A DNA stretch of 64,000 nucleotides from Deltaproteobacteria bacterium UBA6106 (lineage in GTDB: Bacteria > Desulfobacterota > Syntrophorhabdia > Syntrophorhabdales > Syntrophorhabdaceae). The stretch covers positions 139,157-203,156 of the forward strand of contig DIWM01000045.1 in assembly GCA_002428485.1 (NCBI GenBank), given 5' to 3'. The position numbers were made by a program, and so were the translations under genes. The notes beneath the pieces are model-generated. The model searched no databases. It was not told where the DNA came from and saw only the letters and a program-made list of their open reading frames with translations. Below, one piece after another: positions 34,346 to 42,394 of this stretch (position 1 is the stretch's first letter; each line of letters begins with the position of its first letter).

Positions 34346-35599
34346 ATGGAAACAATGCCGTTAATAGAATTTCAAAATGTAACAAAGCGATTCGGCGACA
34401 AAACCGTGCTGGACAACCTCAACGTCAAGATATACGAAAACCAGATCACAACGATCATCGGGAAGAGCGGTACGGGGAAGAGCGTACTCCTGAAGCACAT
34501 CATCGGCCTCCTCAAGCCCGACGAAGGCACCATCCTTTTTCAGGGAAAACCCGTAAACGCAATGAAAAAGGGCGAATGGGAAAAATACAGGAGCACCATC
34601 GCCTATCTTTTTCAGAACAATGCCCTTCTTGACTCGATGACGGTCTTCGAAAATGTTGCATTTCCCTTACAGCAGACCACAAATCTCAGCAAGAAAGAGA
34701 TAGAAAAAAAGGCGCTGAAGAGGATCGAAGACCTTGAGCTTACCGAGGCCATAGACAAATACCCTTCGGAGCTCTCGGGCGGAATGCAGAAAAGGGTAGC
34801 CCTGGCTCGGGCGCTCGTTGAAGACCCGAAGATCGTCCTCTTTGACGAGCCGACCACGGGGCAGGACCCGATCCGGAAAAATATGATCCTGAGCATGATC
34901 ACCCACTACAGGCGAAAATTCGGGTTCACCGCCGTCATGATCAGCCACGACATTCCGGACGTCTTTTTTATATCGGACAGGATCATCATCCTCTGGGAGG
35001 GACGCGTAGGCTTCCAGGGGTCCTATGAAGAGGCAACTACAACAAAGATCCCGCTCATCGACGAATTCCTGCGCAGCCTCGACGGATTCCAGGACGAACT
35101 GACCGGTCTGCTTTCCAGGGAGGCATTCAGGATACACTACGCGACAATGCTGGGCGGCCCCGCGAAATCCGTGGCGATCTCAGCCGCGGTGCTGAACGTT
35201 CGCCTCAACATACTGCAGGATGCCCTTGGGCCGCAGCCCGCCGTGGAGGTCTTGAAAGCCCTCGGTGAATATACGAACAGCCACTTCAACGCCATTGGAG
35301 GATTTTCGGCGCGCTACAGCAGGGATCAGATCCTCACCATATTCCCGCACACGTCCGTTGAAGAAGCAAAGGAGCTGGTGGCGCGTTTTGCCCGGAAACT
35401 GCAGCAGGGGGTCCTTGATAATATAAACGGTATGGCGCTGGCGAAAATAGATGCAAAAGAAAGCTTCGACATTTACATCAGGGCCGGTGTCACAGAGGTC
35501 TTGCCGAATGACAAGATCGAGCAGATCATCGAGAGGGCCGAGGCAAACCAGGAGATCATCGCAACTCACCGGTGCAATTGCGAAGGGAGCGTACAATGA
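34346..35599 (+). CDS. MlaF-family ATPase fused to a degenerate GGDEF-like domain
   Basis: A 417-residue protein. Residues 1-240 are a complete ABC ATPase (GKSGTGKS, LSGGMQKRVALARA, IVLFDEPTTGQDP, VMISHD). Residues about 248-405 look like a GGDEF fold: DELTGLLSREAF at 250 matches the DxLTGLxNRxxF opening of diguanylate cyclases, and ARYSRDQILTIFP at 322 stands where RYGGDEFxxxLP occurs, followed by the EEAKELVARFARKL helix and IRAGVTEVLP. The active site GGDEF is SRDQI, so cyclase activity is not expected; a nucleotide-binding or regulatory role is inferred. E. coli MlaF ends near residue 270. Confidence 0.85.
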   Translation: METMPLIEFQNVTKRFGDKTVLDNLNVKIYENQITTIIGKSGTGKSVLLKHIIGLLKPDEGTILFQGKPVNAMKKGEWEKYRSTIAYLFQNNALLDSMTVFENVAFPLQQTTNLSKKEIEKKALKRIEDLELTEAIDKYPSELSGGMQKRVALARALVEDPKIVLFDEPTTGQDPIRKNMILSMITHYRRKFGFTAVMISHDIPDVFFISDRIIILWEGRVGFQGSYEEATTTKIPLIDEFLRSLDGFQDELTGLLSREAFRIHYATMLGGPAKSVAISAAVLNVRLNILQDALGPQPAVEVLKALGEYTNSHFNAIGGFSARYSRDQILTIFPHTSVEEAKELVARFARKLQQGVLDNINGMALAKIDAKESFDIYIRAGVTEVLPNDKIEQIIERAEANQEIIATHRCNCEGSVQ

Positions 35600-36069
35600 A
35601 AAAGTATTCTATGGAAACAGCGGTAGGTGTTTTCGTTTTAATCGGTCTTATATGCATTGGATATATGACCGTGAAGCTCGGCAAGGTCTCGTTGTTCGGG
35701 GAAGACACATACACGCTTCAAGCGCGGTTCGCATCAGTCTCGGGACTCAGGACCGGCAGCTCGGTCGAGATATACGGCATTGAGGTAGGCAGCGTAACAA
35801 GCCTTGGCATAGACGCAGAGAGGCAGATGGGCATGGTTACGATGAAGGTTAACAAAGGTGTAGCCGTATACGATGATGCGGCGGCAACCATTAAGACCGC
35901 AGGTCTCATCGGCGATAAATTTGTAAGGATCGACCCGGGCGGATCAGGCGAACTGCTCAAACCGGGCGGAACGATCACACAGACCACCGTGCCGTCAGAC
36001 ATCGAGGACCTGATAGGTAAATACGCTTTTGGCGACGTAAAGAAAGAACCGGAGAAATCCGACAAGTAA
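35596..36069 (+). CDS. mlaD: MlaD-family MCE-domain protein
   Basis: A 157-residue protein with one N-terminal membrane helix and a single MCE domain (VSGLRTGSSVEIYGIEVGSV), about the size of E. coli MlaD. It forms the periplasmic hexameric lipid channel on the permease. ATG 35596 overlaps the ATPase stop as ATGA. The IKTAGLIGDKFVRIDPGG segment is conserved in MlaD. Confidence 0.92.
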   Translation: MKKYSMETAVGVFVLIGLICIGYMTVKLGKVSLFGEDTYTLQARFASVSGLRTGSSVEIYGIEVGSVTSLGIDAERQMGMVTMKVNKGVAVYDDAAATIKTAGLIGDKFVRIDPGGSGELLKPGGTITQTTVPSDIEDLIGKYAFGDVKKEPEKSDK

Positions 36070-36084
36070 CAAGGGAGAACGGTT

Positions 36085-36678
36085 ATGAAAAAATGGATTG
36101 CTTCAGCAGCGCTGCTTATCTTTACAATGGTCCCGCTGTTCGCTTCTGCAGGCGTTGCGCTTGATACGATCAATTCAAATGTGAGCAGCGTACTCGATGT
36201 CATGCGGGACCCAAAGCTCAAAGGCGAAGCGGGCAAGAAGGTAAAAGAACAGAAGATCATAGACGCCGCCGAAAAACTCTTCGATTTCGTGGAGCTTTCG
36301 AAGAGGACCCTGGGGCTTAACTGGAACAAGCTCACACCTGAACAGCGCAAGGAATTTGTCGATCTCTACAAGACGATCCTCAAGGATGCCTACATCGATA
36401 AGCTTACGGCCTACACAGATGAGAAGATCAACTATACCAAAGAGGTGCCTCTTTCGGAAACCACCGTAGAGGTCCAAAGCATCGTCACCACAAAAAAGGC
36501 CGACGTGCCCATTTATTACCGGGTTATCAAAAAGGACGGGGGGTGGAAGGTGTTCGATGTGATCGTCGAGGGGGTAAGCCTTATCAGCAACTACCGTACC
36601 CAGTTCAGGGAGATACTCGGGAACAACCCGCCGTCAAAGCTGCTCGACACCCTCCGCAAAAAGGTAGGTAAAAAATGA
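36085..36678 (+). CDS. mlaC: MlaC/Ttg2D periplasmic phospholipid-binding protein
   Basis: A 197-residue protein with a Sec signal peptide (residues 1-22, ending ASAG). The body follows the Ttg2 domain: FDFVELSKRTLGLNWNKLTPEQRKEF, then KVFDVIVEGVSLISNYRTQF near the C-terminus, which is the most conserved stretch. It ferries phospholipid between MlaA and MlaD in the periplasm. Its stop overlaps the mlaA start. Confidence 0.93.
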   Translation: MKKWIASAALLIFTMVPLFASAGVALDTINSNVSSVLDVMRDPKLKGEAGKKVKEQKIIDAAEKLFDFVELSKRTLGLNWNKLTPEQRKEFVDLYKTILKDAYIDKLTAYTDEKINYTKEVPLSETTVEVQSIVTTKKADVPIYYRVIKKDGGWKVFDVIVEGVSLISNYRTQFREILGNNPPSKLLDTLRKKVGKK

Positions 36679-37487
36679 GCTGCCGGGAAAACAGATATTT
36701 TTCAGGATCGATGGTATTCCTGGCGCTCCTCTTCTCCCTGTTTCTCACCTTTGCCCCGGTACAGGGGGTTGCCGTGGCACAGGAAAGACCGCCTGATGAA
36801 TACGGCGACGTTACCGAAGAGGTGGCCGCCTCAGCCGAAGGGACTGCCATCGCCGACCCCATCGAGCCATGGAACAGGGCCATGTACCATTTCAACGACA
36901 AGCTTTACTTCTGGCTCCTTAAGCCCGTGGGGCAGGGTTACAAATTCGCTATACCGGAGTCTTTCAGGATAATATTCAGCAACTTCTACGAGAACTTAAT
37001 GATGCCCGTCCGCTTCGTGAACAACCTGCTCCAGGGAAGGCCCGATTACGCCGGGCGCGAGTTGGTCCGCTTCGTCATCAACTCCACCATGGGTGTTGCC
37101 GGGTTCCGGGACGTTGCAAAGGATGGGTTCGGAATTACGGGCCGCAAAGCAGATCTCGGCCAGACGCTCGGCAAGTACGGCATAGGCTCCGGGTTCTATA
37201 TCGTGTGGCCCGTCCTCGGCCCTTCCAACCCCCGGGACACCGTCGGGCTGGTCGGGGACCATTTTCTGAGGCCTCCCACCTATCTCAGCTCGGATCTGTT
37301 AGACCCCGAAACGATAGCCCTTAATGTCCATGAAAAGGTCAACAACCTTTCCTTCCGCATCGGGGACTATGAAATAATGAAAGAGGCAGCCATCGACCCA
37401 TACATCGCTATGCGCGACGCCTATGTCCAGTACCGCAAGAAGTTGATCGAGCAAAACGGCTCGGAACCGGCGAAACAAGAGGAATAA
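36675..37487 (+). CDS. mlaA: MlaA/VacJ-family outer-membrane lipid-transport protein
   Basis: A 270-residue protein. IEPWNRAMYHFNDKLYFWLLKP and the FGQTLGKYGIGSGFYIVWPVLGPS-type region (here LGQTLGKYGIGSGFY) are the MlaA signature; the family forms a ring in the outer membrane that removes misplaced phospholipid. The N-terminal signal (to VAVAQ) has no lipobox Cys, so it is not a lipoprotein in the E. coli sense and must be held by its helices or a porin partner. It overlaps mlaC by four bases. Confidence 0.92.
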   Translation: MSCRENRYFSGSMVFLALLFSLFLTFAPVQGVAVAQERPPDEYGDVTEEVAASAEGTAIADPIEPWNRAMYHFNDKLYFWLLKPVGQGYKFAIPESFRIIFSNFYENLMMPVRFVNNLLQGRPDYAGRELVRFVINSTMGVAGFRDVAKDGFGITGRKADLGQTLGKYGIGSGFYIVWPVLGPSNPRDTVGLVGDHFLRPPTYLSSDLLDPETIALNVHEKVNNLSFRIGDYEIMKEAAIDPYIAMRDAYVQYRKKLIEQNGSEPAKQEE

Positions 37488-37703
37488 AGCTCATAGCTGA
37501 TAGCTCATGGCGGAACACCCGTGAGGCTTAAGGGGATTACTACCGCACAGAAAACCGTATATCGTAGTTCGTATATCGTATATCGCAATGCAAAGAAGAC
37601 CGTCCGGCGTTGGGCGATAAAGGCGGCTCATGGCTCATAGCAACAGCAAGGATCGAGTAGGCAGTAATGAATTTTCCTATCAGCTATGAGCTATGAGCCG
37701 GTT
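37486..37703. repeat. Composite of families B, A and C
   Basis: B left arm (37489-37511), short A (about 37517-37536), C tandem (37555-37586; GTATATC, GTAGTTC, GTATATC, GTATATC), a second B left arm with ATAGCAACAGCAAG (37623-37646) and a B right arm (37678-37700). The ATAGCAACAGCAAG module recurs at 53077-53090. Confidence 0.8.
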
Positions 37704-37709
37704 CATTCG

Positions 37710-38414
37710 TTATTCTTTCTTTAAGATAATGACCTCGATCTTTCCTTTCAGGCCTTCGGCGAACCCGTTGGCGTCCGATTCTGTCCCCACTATGGCGCCG
37801 TAATGCATCGGGATAGCGATGTCCGGCTTTATGTCGAGGGCAGCCCTGACCGCTTCCTCTGCGGTCATTACGTATGTTCCGGAGACAGGGAGGAGCGCTA
37901 TGTTGACGTTCTTGAACCCCTTCATCTCCGGGATATGGTCGGTATCGCCGGCAAAATATATCCTCTGTCCTTTTACCGTAAAGATGTACCCCACCCCATC
38001 GGCTGCCTTCGGATGGAACTCCTTATTCACATTGTATGCCGGCACCACTTCTATTGCGATGCCGCCGACGTTGATCGTGTCGCCCCTTTTGACGACCCTT
38101 ACATTGCCTGCAAGCCCCTTCGCACATGAAGGCGGCGTGACGATCACCGTGTTTGCTCCCTGGATCGCCTTTATGTCCTTCTCCGAGCAATGGTCAAAGT
38201 GGTCGTGGCTGATGAGGATGATATCTGCCGTATCCTTCCCTTTTATCTTGAAAGGGTCCGTATAGATGACCTTCTCTCCCAGTATCCTGAAGGTATCGTG
38301 GCCCAGCCAGTGTATTTCTTTTGCGACGGCCTGCGCTGCCTTTACCTCCGCACTGACCGTACCTGCAAAAAGAACAATGCCTGCGACGAGAAACAATAAG
38401 ACCGATTTCTTCAT
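37710..38414 (-). CDS. Exported MBL-fold metallo-hydrolase
   Basis: A 234-residue protein with a Sec signal peptide (to VSAEVKA). The metallo-beta-lactamase motif is SHDHFDHC, with further ligands in FAGDTDHI and PMHYGAI. It resembles the UPF0173 / UlaG-like MBL group but is exported. The substrate is unknown. GGAGGTG precedes the ATG. It is monocistronic. Confidence 0.88.
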   Translation of the reverse strand: MKKSVLLFLVAGIVLFAGTVSAEVKAAQAVAKEIHWLGHDTFRILGEKVIYTDPFKIKGKDTADIILISHDHFDHCSEKDIKAIQGANTVIVTPPSCAKGLAGNVRVVKRGDTINVGGIAIEVVPAYNVNKEFHPKAADGVGYIFTVKGQRIYFAGDTDHIPEMKGFKNVNIALLPVSGTYVMTAEEAVRAALDIKPDIAIPMHYGAIVGTESDANGFAEGLKGKIEVIILKKE

Positions 38415-38492
38415 AGTGCACCTCCGGTTTTTATATTAATAGGGATCAGCAGCATAAGTACATCCCGAATCTTGAGCATTAAATATTCAACC

Positions 38493-38631
38493 AAGCACGA
38501 AATACTAATATCTAAACTCGAAACAATATCAAAATTCAAATATCAAATATTCCAAACAGACACATGCTTGCGTTTTGAATTTTGAACATTTGAATTTGTT
38601 TAGTGCTTCGATATTAGTATTTAGGATTTGT
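38493..38631. repeat. Family D palindrome in a divergent promoter region
   Basis: Left arm units CAAAATT, CAAATAT, CAAATAT; right arm GTTTTGA, ATTTTGA, ACATTTG, with outer GCACGAAATACTAATATC facing CGATATTAGTATTTAG. It occupies half of the 300-base gap between the MBL gene and the small membrane protein gene. Confidence 0.8.
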
Positions 38632-38714
38632 CGCAAAAAATATTATGATTGAAAATCACCTGCCGATATGACACAATCAGGCGAAAGAAGTCAAGCAGGG
38701 GAGGTTGAAGGCCG

Positions 38715-38903
38715 ATGATCAGAAGCATTATATGGATTTATATCTTTGGCGGCGTATTCTCTTCGGCAATATTCCTGAGAGAAGGATACCAGGATCTTGC
38801 GAACCTGACTGTCGGCATTCTCCTGCTCGTATCCGCCCTCGTCGTATACAACAAGCGCAGTGAGATAGAGAACTGGATCAACGGCAAGGACAAGAAAGGT
38901 TAG
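38715..38903 (+). CDS. Small two-helix membrane protein
   Basis: Sixty-two residues with hydrophobic stretches at about 3-20 and 28-45 and a charged tail (RSEIENWINGKDKKG). GGGGAGG lies 9 bases before the ATG, which supports translation. No family is recognised. It converges with the antitoxin gene, overlapping it by four bases. Confidence 0.55.
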   Translation: MIRSIIWIYIFGGVFSSAIFLREGYQDLANLTVGILLLVSALVVYNKRSEIENWINGKDKKG

Positions 38904-39157
38904 TATGAGGATTTCTCCTCCATAACCTTTTCGTGGAGCCATATTTTGATAAGGGCGCCCCGATCAACGCCTATTCTCTCACGAATTGCGTCAATATCCC
39001 GTACAAGAGATTCTGCAATATCCAGCGTTACGCGTATCTTTTTGCTCGAACTGGTTACCCTGGCCTTCGATAGATCAATGAGATCCGTAACATCCTCTCC
39101 TGCATCGAACCTCCTGTCAAATTCGTCCGTTGTCTTAGCTAAAAGTCTTTTTTTCAT
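38900..39157 (-). CDS. brnA: BrnA-type antitoxin
   Basis: An 85-residue protein beginning MKKRLLAKTTDEFDRRFDAG, with a ribbon-helix-helix DNA-binding part (SKKIRVTLDIAESLVRDIDAI) near the C-terminus, as in BrnA. It neutralises BrnT and represses the pair. It overlaps brnT by 23 bases, the usual toxin-first order of this system. The in-frame upstream ATG at 39214 lies deep within brnT and was rejected. Confidence 0.82.
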   Translation of the reverse strand: MKKRLLAKTTDEFDRRFDAGEDVTDLIDLSKARVTSSSKKIRVTLDIAESLVRDIDAIRERIGVDRGALIKIWLHEKVMEEKSSY

Positions 39158-39413
39158 AGATACCCTTCTCCTTGGTTCGTGCCCGCCGTACCAAAATGAT
39201 ACGGACAGCATCATCCCTGGTTGTATATATTGCCGTCCACACTTTGCCTTCTATGGATCCAACCATAATCCATCTCTTCTCTATCGGATAAGGAGCCTCG
39301 ATCTCGATCCTGTTCTCATCAAGCCATATCTTTCGGGTGGTTTCAAAGTCGATCCCATGTTTTTTAAAGTTGGACCTGCTCTTCCCCTTGTCCCACTCGA
39401 ATATCATATACAT
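39135..39413 (-). CDS. brnT: BrnT-type ribonuclease toxin
   Basis: A 92-residue protein: IFEWDKGKSRSNFKKHGIDF is the BrnT opening, followed by the VGSIEGKVWTAIYTTRDD strand and IILVRRARTKEKGIYE. BrnT has a RelE-like fold and cuts RNA under stress. The two genes form a type II toxin-antitoxin module about 280 bases wide, next to a G-rich tract. Confidence 0.88.
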   Translation of the reverse strand: MYMIFEWDKGKSRSNFKKHGIDFETTRKIWLDENRIEIEAPYPIEKRWIMVGSIEGKVWTAIYTTRDDAVRIILVRRARTKEKGIYEKKTFS

Positions 39414-39458
39414 TTATTATACAGTATTTGTACATATTTTCAACAGATATATATGCGT

Positions 39459-39485
39459 GGGGGGGGGTGGGGAGGGGGGATGGGG
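39459..39485 (+). other. G-quadruplex-forming tract upstream of brnT
   Basis: Four G runs (9, 4, 6 and 4 bases) separated by T, A and AT, 46 bases before the brnT start codon. On the brnT coding strand it is C-rich, so the quadruplex would form in the template strand. Confidence 0.75.
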
Positions 39486-39550
39486 ACGTTGTTTCTCAAA
39501 TTGCACTATTTCGGCAAAGGCATTGGGTGTATCCATAGGGACACCTGCAA

Positions 39551-39589
39551 ATTTTACCCATTTTGTGCTATGCATGAAATGGGTAAAAT
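39551..39589. repeat. Perfect 13-bp inverted repeat
   Basis: ATTTTACCCATTT and AAATGGGTAAAAT with a 13-base spacer, between brnT and the UPF0182 gene. No long T run follows on the minus strand, so a classical terminator of the UPF0182 gene is only possible. Confidence 0.8.
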
Positions 39590-39636
39590 ACATGTTACCA
39601 CCGGCAAAGAATTTAGCTGACTGCTGACAGCTTATT

Positions 39637-42327
39637 CTATTGCCCTGTCATCTGCTTCAGTATCCGCTCCAGGTTCTTGAGCTGTTCGCCGTAGCCTGCC
39701 CAGTCGCCTTGTTTTTGAAGCGTCCTGGCCCTTTCAAAGACCTGTGCCGCCTCTCTTGCAAGGTCCTGGACAGAGGCCTTTTTCGTTGTTAACGGCGCCC
39801 CTGCCGCTGCTGCTGCCGGGGCTGCTTTTCTGCCTCCGAACAGCGCCGCCAGTGCCTGCTCGAGGTTTTCCTCCATGACCACATCATTCTCATAGGCAAC
39901 GATAACCCTCCGGAGCTCGGGCAAGCCCCCTTTGTCCTCTGCGGCCAGGTAGAGGGGCTGGATGTAGAGGAGGGACTTTTCGATGGGGATGATGAGGAGC
40001 TTTCCCCGGATCACCTGGGAGCCGCGCTGTCCCCACAGGGTGAGCTGCTGCGAGATGTATGAATCCTGGTCTATCCTTGCGTCGATCTGCCGCGGCCCGA
40101 AGACGAGCCGGTCTCTCGGAAAGGTAAAGACGAGCAGCTTGCCGTAATGCGGCTCATCGCAGCGGGCGGCGAACCACGCGGCGAGGTTGTCCCTTTTGGC
40201 CGGGGTATAGGGGACGAGGAGGACAAATTCTTCTTTCTGTTCCTCGGGGAGCTTCATGATCATGTGGTTCGCGCTCATCGTCTTTTCGTTATGGACAGGG
40301 ATCTCCCAGAGGTCTTCCTTATTGTAAAACACCTTCGGGTCGTTCATATGGAATGTGGCGTACATTGCCGTCTGGACATTAAAGAAATCTCTCGGATACC
40401 GTACATGTTTCTTCAGATCCTCCGGCATCTCTCCGATGGGCTTGAAGGCGCCAGGGAAGATGGCGCCGTAGACCTGGATCATCACATCAGAAGGATCGCT
40501 GACGTAGAAGTTTACCCTGCCATCGTACGCATCGATAACGATCTTCACCGAATTCCTCATGTAATTTACCCTGTTCTTCAGGGGCTTCGAATAAGGAAGG
40601 CGCGTAGACACGGTATAGGCATCAATCATCCAGTAGATCTTGCCGTTGTCCGAAACCACTACATAGGCATCTGAATCCAGAAGCAGGAAAGGCGCAATGC
40701 TCCGTACCCTCTGGACCACGTTTCTGTTATAGATGATCCTGCTCTCCGGCGTTATCTCCGAAGAAAGGATGATCTTCGCAGTCCGGAAATATGATGCAAA
40801 GACTGCCCGTTTGAAAAGCGAATCGAGGCGGACGCCGCCTGAACCCTTGTAAGAGGTATATATGTTGCCCTCTGACGTAGGGTAGCTGAATTCGGGTATC
40901 TTTGTATTCACGATTATGTAGTCGCTCGTGAGCTCGCCGAAGTATATCTCCGGGGTAGTGATCTTTACGCCTGCGGCCGAAACGGGCGGGATATCTTTTA
41001 TAATAAACTCAGGCAGGCCCTCCTTGGAGATCCTGCTTACAGGCCCCATGACAACACCGTTGCCGTGCGTAAAAACAAACTTCTCGTTTATCCACGACTT
41101 GCTGGGGAGATCGTTGTAGGAAAGCTCCCTTGCGGACAGCATCAACTGCCGGTACTGGCCGTTTATTGTGTACCGGTCGCTGTCGATATCGTTGAACCGG
41201 TAATAGGTCCTGATCTGCTGGAGCTGGCTGTACGTCTTCAGGAGCGGCGATTCATCCCAGAGCCGTATATTTTTAATTGTTGTGTCGTTCTTTTGAATGT
41301 CTTTCGCCGTGAGGTTAAAGGACACATCGAAGGGCACCATCTGCACGTTCTGAAGGTTATAGCCGTATTTCGTCAGCGCGATATGGTGCCTGATGAAAGG
41401 CTCTTCCAGCGCCTGCTCGCTTGGCGCCACTTTGAAATTCTGGAGAAGGCCCGGGTAGATCGCCACGCCCAGGATATACACAGCGATGAGGCCGGCTACC
41501 GGGTAGACCGCGACGCGCCATTTCTCTTTCAGGAGGGCATAGGCAACCATTATGCCGCAGATAACCGTCAGGGGGACCAGCAGGCCCAGCGTCATAATCC
41601 GCGCATGAACGTCTGCATACCCTGCGCCGGTGAGCACCGTATGCGGGGAATAGAGCGTTTCGAATCTATCGAGATAGAACCCTAAGGCCAGTTTTACAAA
41701 GAACAGAAAAATAAGGAAAGTCAAATGCTCCTTCGCGCGCTTCACGAAAGAGACCCTGTTGCCGAGCACCAGGAAACCGCCGCGCGCAGCATACCCGGCG
41801 GCCACGGCAAGGATAGTAATGAAAAGGAGGAAACCGGCATAACCGTTGAGCGATTCATACAGCGGGAGATTGAAGAAGTAGAAGCTGAGGTCCTTGCTGA
41901 ATACCGGATCGATTGTCCCCGTATTGACGCTGTTGAAAAAGACCAGCACCTGCGCCCAGAGGCCGCTGCCCCACATTCCGCTTAATACTCCCCCGAAGGC
42001 GGCGACGAGCAGGCCAAGGTATTTAAATATTTTGCCGAATTTACCGGGATCAAAGGGCACCCTCATCTGGCCCATGAACAGTATATCGATAGCCGGCACC
42101 TTGATGGTGGACGCTGTAAAAACATTGGCGGCAAAAAACAAAAAGAAGATAAGGCCAAAGGCAAGGCCTGTGAGTATCTCGGCGGAGAGAACCTTCGTGA
42201 ACATCGCTTCGTATGCAACTTCACGAAAAAAGAGCCAGTCCACATATATCCCGACCAGTCTGGACGCAGAAAACAGAAAGATGACAATAAGCGCCAGCAG
42301 GGCCAGCCTGCCCAACCTGAATGTCAC
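39637..42327 (-). CDS. UPF0182 family membrane protein
   Basis: An 896-residue protein with about seven membrane helices in the first 300 residues and a large extracytoplasmic domain after that. The architecture, the FNLTAKDIQKNDTTIKNIRLW segment and SDYIIVNTKIPEFSYP are typical of UPF0182, whose function is unknown. The C-terminal 100 residues have an Ala-rich linker and a helical tail. The start is GTG with AAAGGAGGTG upstream; no other gene is in the unit. Confidence 0.9.
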   Translation of the reverse strand: MTFRLGRLALLALIVIFLFSASRLVGIYVDWLFFREVAYEAMFTKVLSAEILTGLAFGLIFFLFFAANVFTASTIKVPAIDILFMGQMRVPFDPGKFGKIFKYLGLLVAAFGGVLSGMWGSGLWAQVLVFFNSVNTGTIDPVFSKDLSFYFFNLPLYESLNGYAGFLLFITILAVAAGYAARGGFLVLGNRVSFVKRAKEHLTFLIFLFFVKLALGFYLDRFETLYSPHTVLTGAGYADVHARIMTLGLLVPLTVICGIMVAYALLKEKWRVAVYPVAGLIAVYILGVAIYPGLLQNFKVAPSEQALEEPFIRHHIALTKYGYNLQNVQMVPFDVSFNLTAKDIQKNDTTIKNIRLWDESPLLKTYSQLQQIRTYYRFNDIDSDRYTINGQYRQLMLSARELSYNDLPSKSWINEKFVFTHGNGVVMGPVSRISKEGLPEFIIKDIPPVSAAGVKITTPEIYFGELTSDYIIVNTKIPEFSYPTSEGNIYTSYKGSGGVRLDSLFKRAVFASYFRTAKIILSSEITPESRIIYNRNVVQRVRSIAPFLLLDSDAYVVVSDNGKIYWMIDAYTVSTRLPYSKPLKNRVNYMRNSVKIVIDAYDGRVNFYVSDPSDVMIQVYGAIFPGAFKPIGEMPEDLKKHVRYPRDFFNVQTAMYATFHMNDPKVFYNKEDLWEIPVHNEKTMSANHMIMKLPEEQKEEFVLLVPYTPAKRDNLAAWFAARCDEPHYGKLLVFTFPRDRLVFGPRQIDARIDQDSYISQQLTLWGQRGSQVIRGKLLIIPIEKSLLYIQPLYLAAEDKGGLPELRRVIVAYENDVVMEENLEQALAALFGGRKAAPAAAAAGAPLTTKKASVQDLAREAAQVFERARTLQKQGDWAGYGEQLKNLERILKQMTGQ

Positions 42328-42394
42328 ATCGCACCTCCTTTAAAGAACATGCTGAAAATTATACCAGATATTGCGTTAACTTGATATGCCCTTT

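Noticed and set aside
34346..35599. Active diguanylate cyclase domain
   Set aside because: The GGDEF active site is SRDQI, so catalysis is not expected; only the fold similarity is kept.
39526..39545. GGTGT...ACACC hairpin near brnT
   Set aside because: Only five pairs, within chance expectation.
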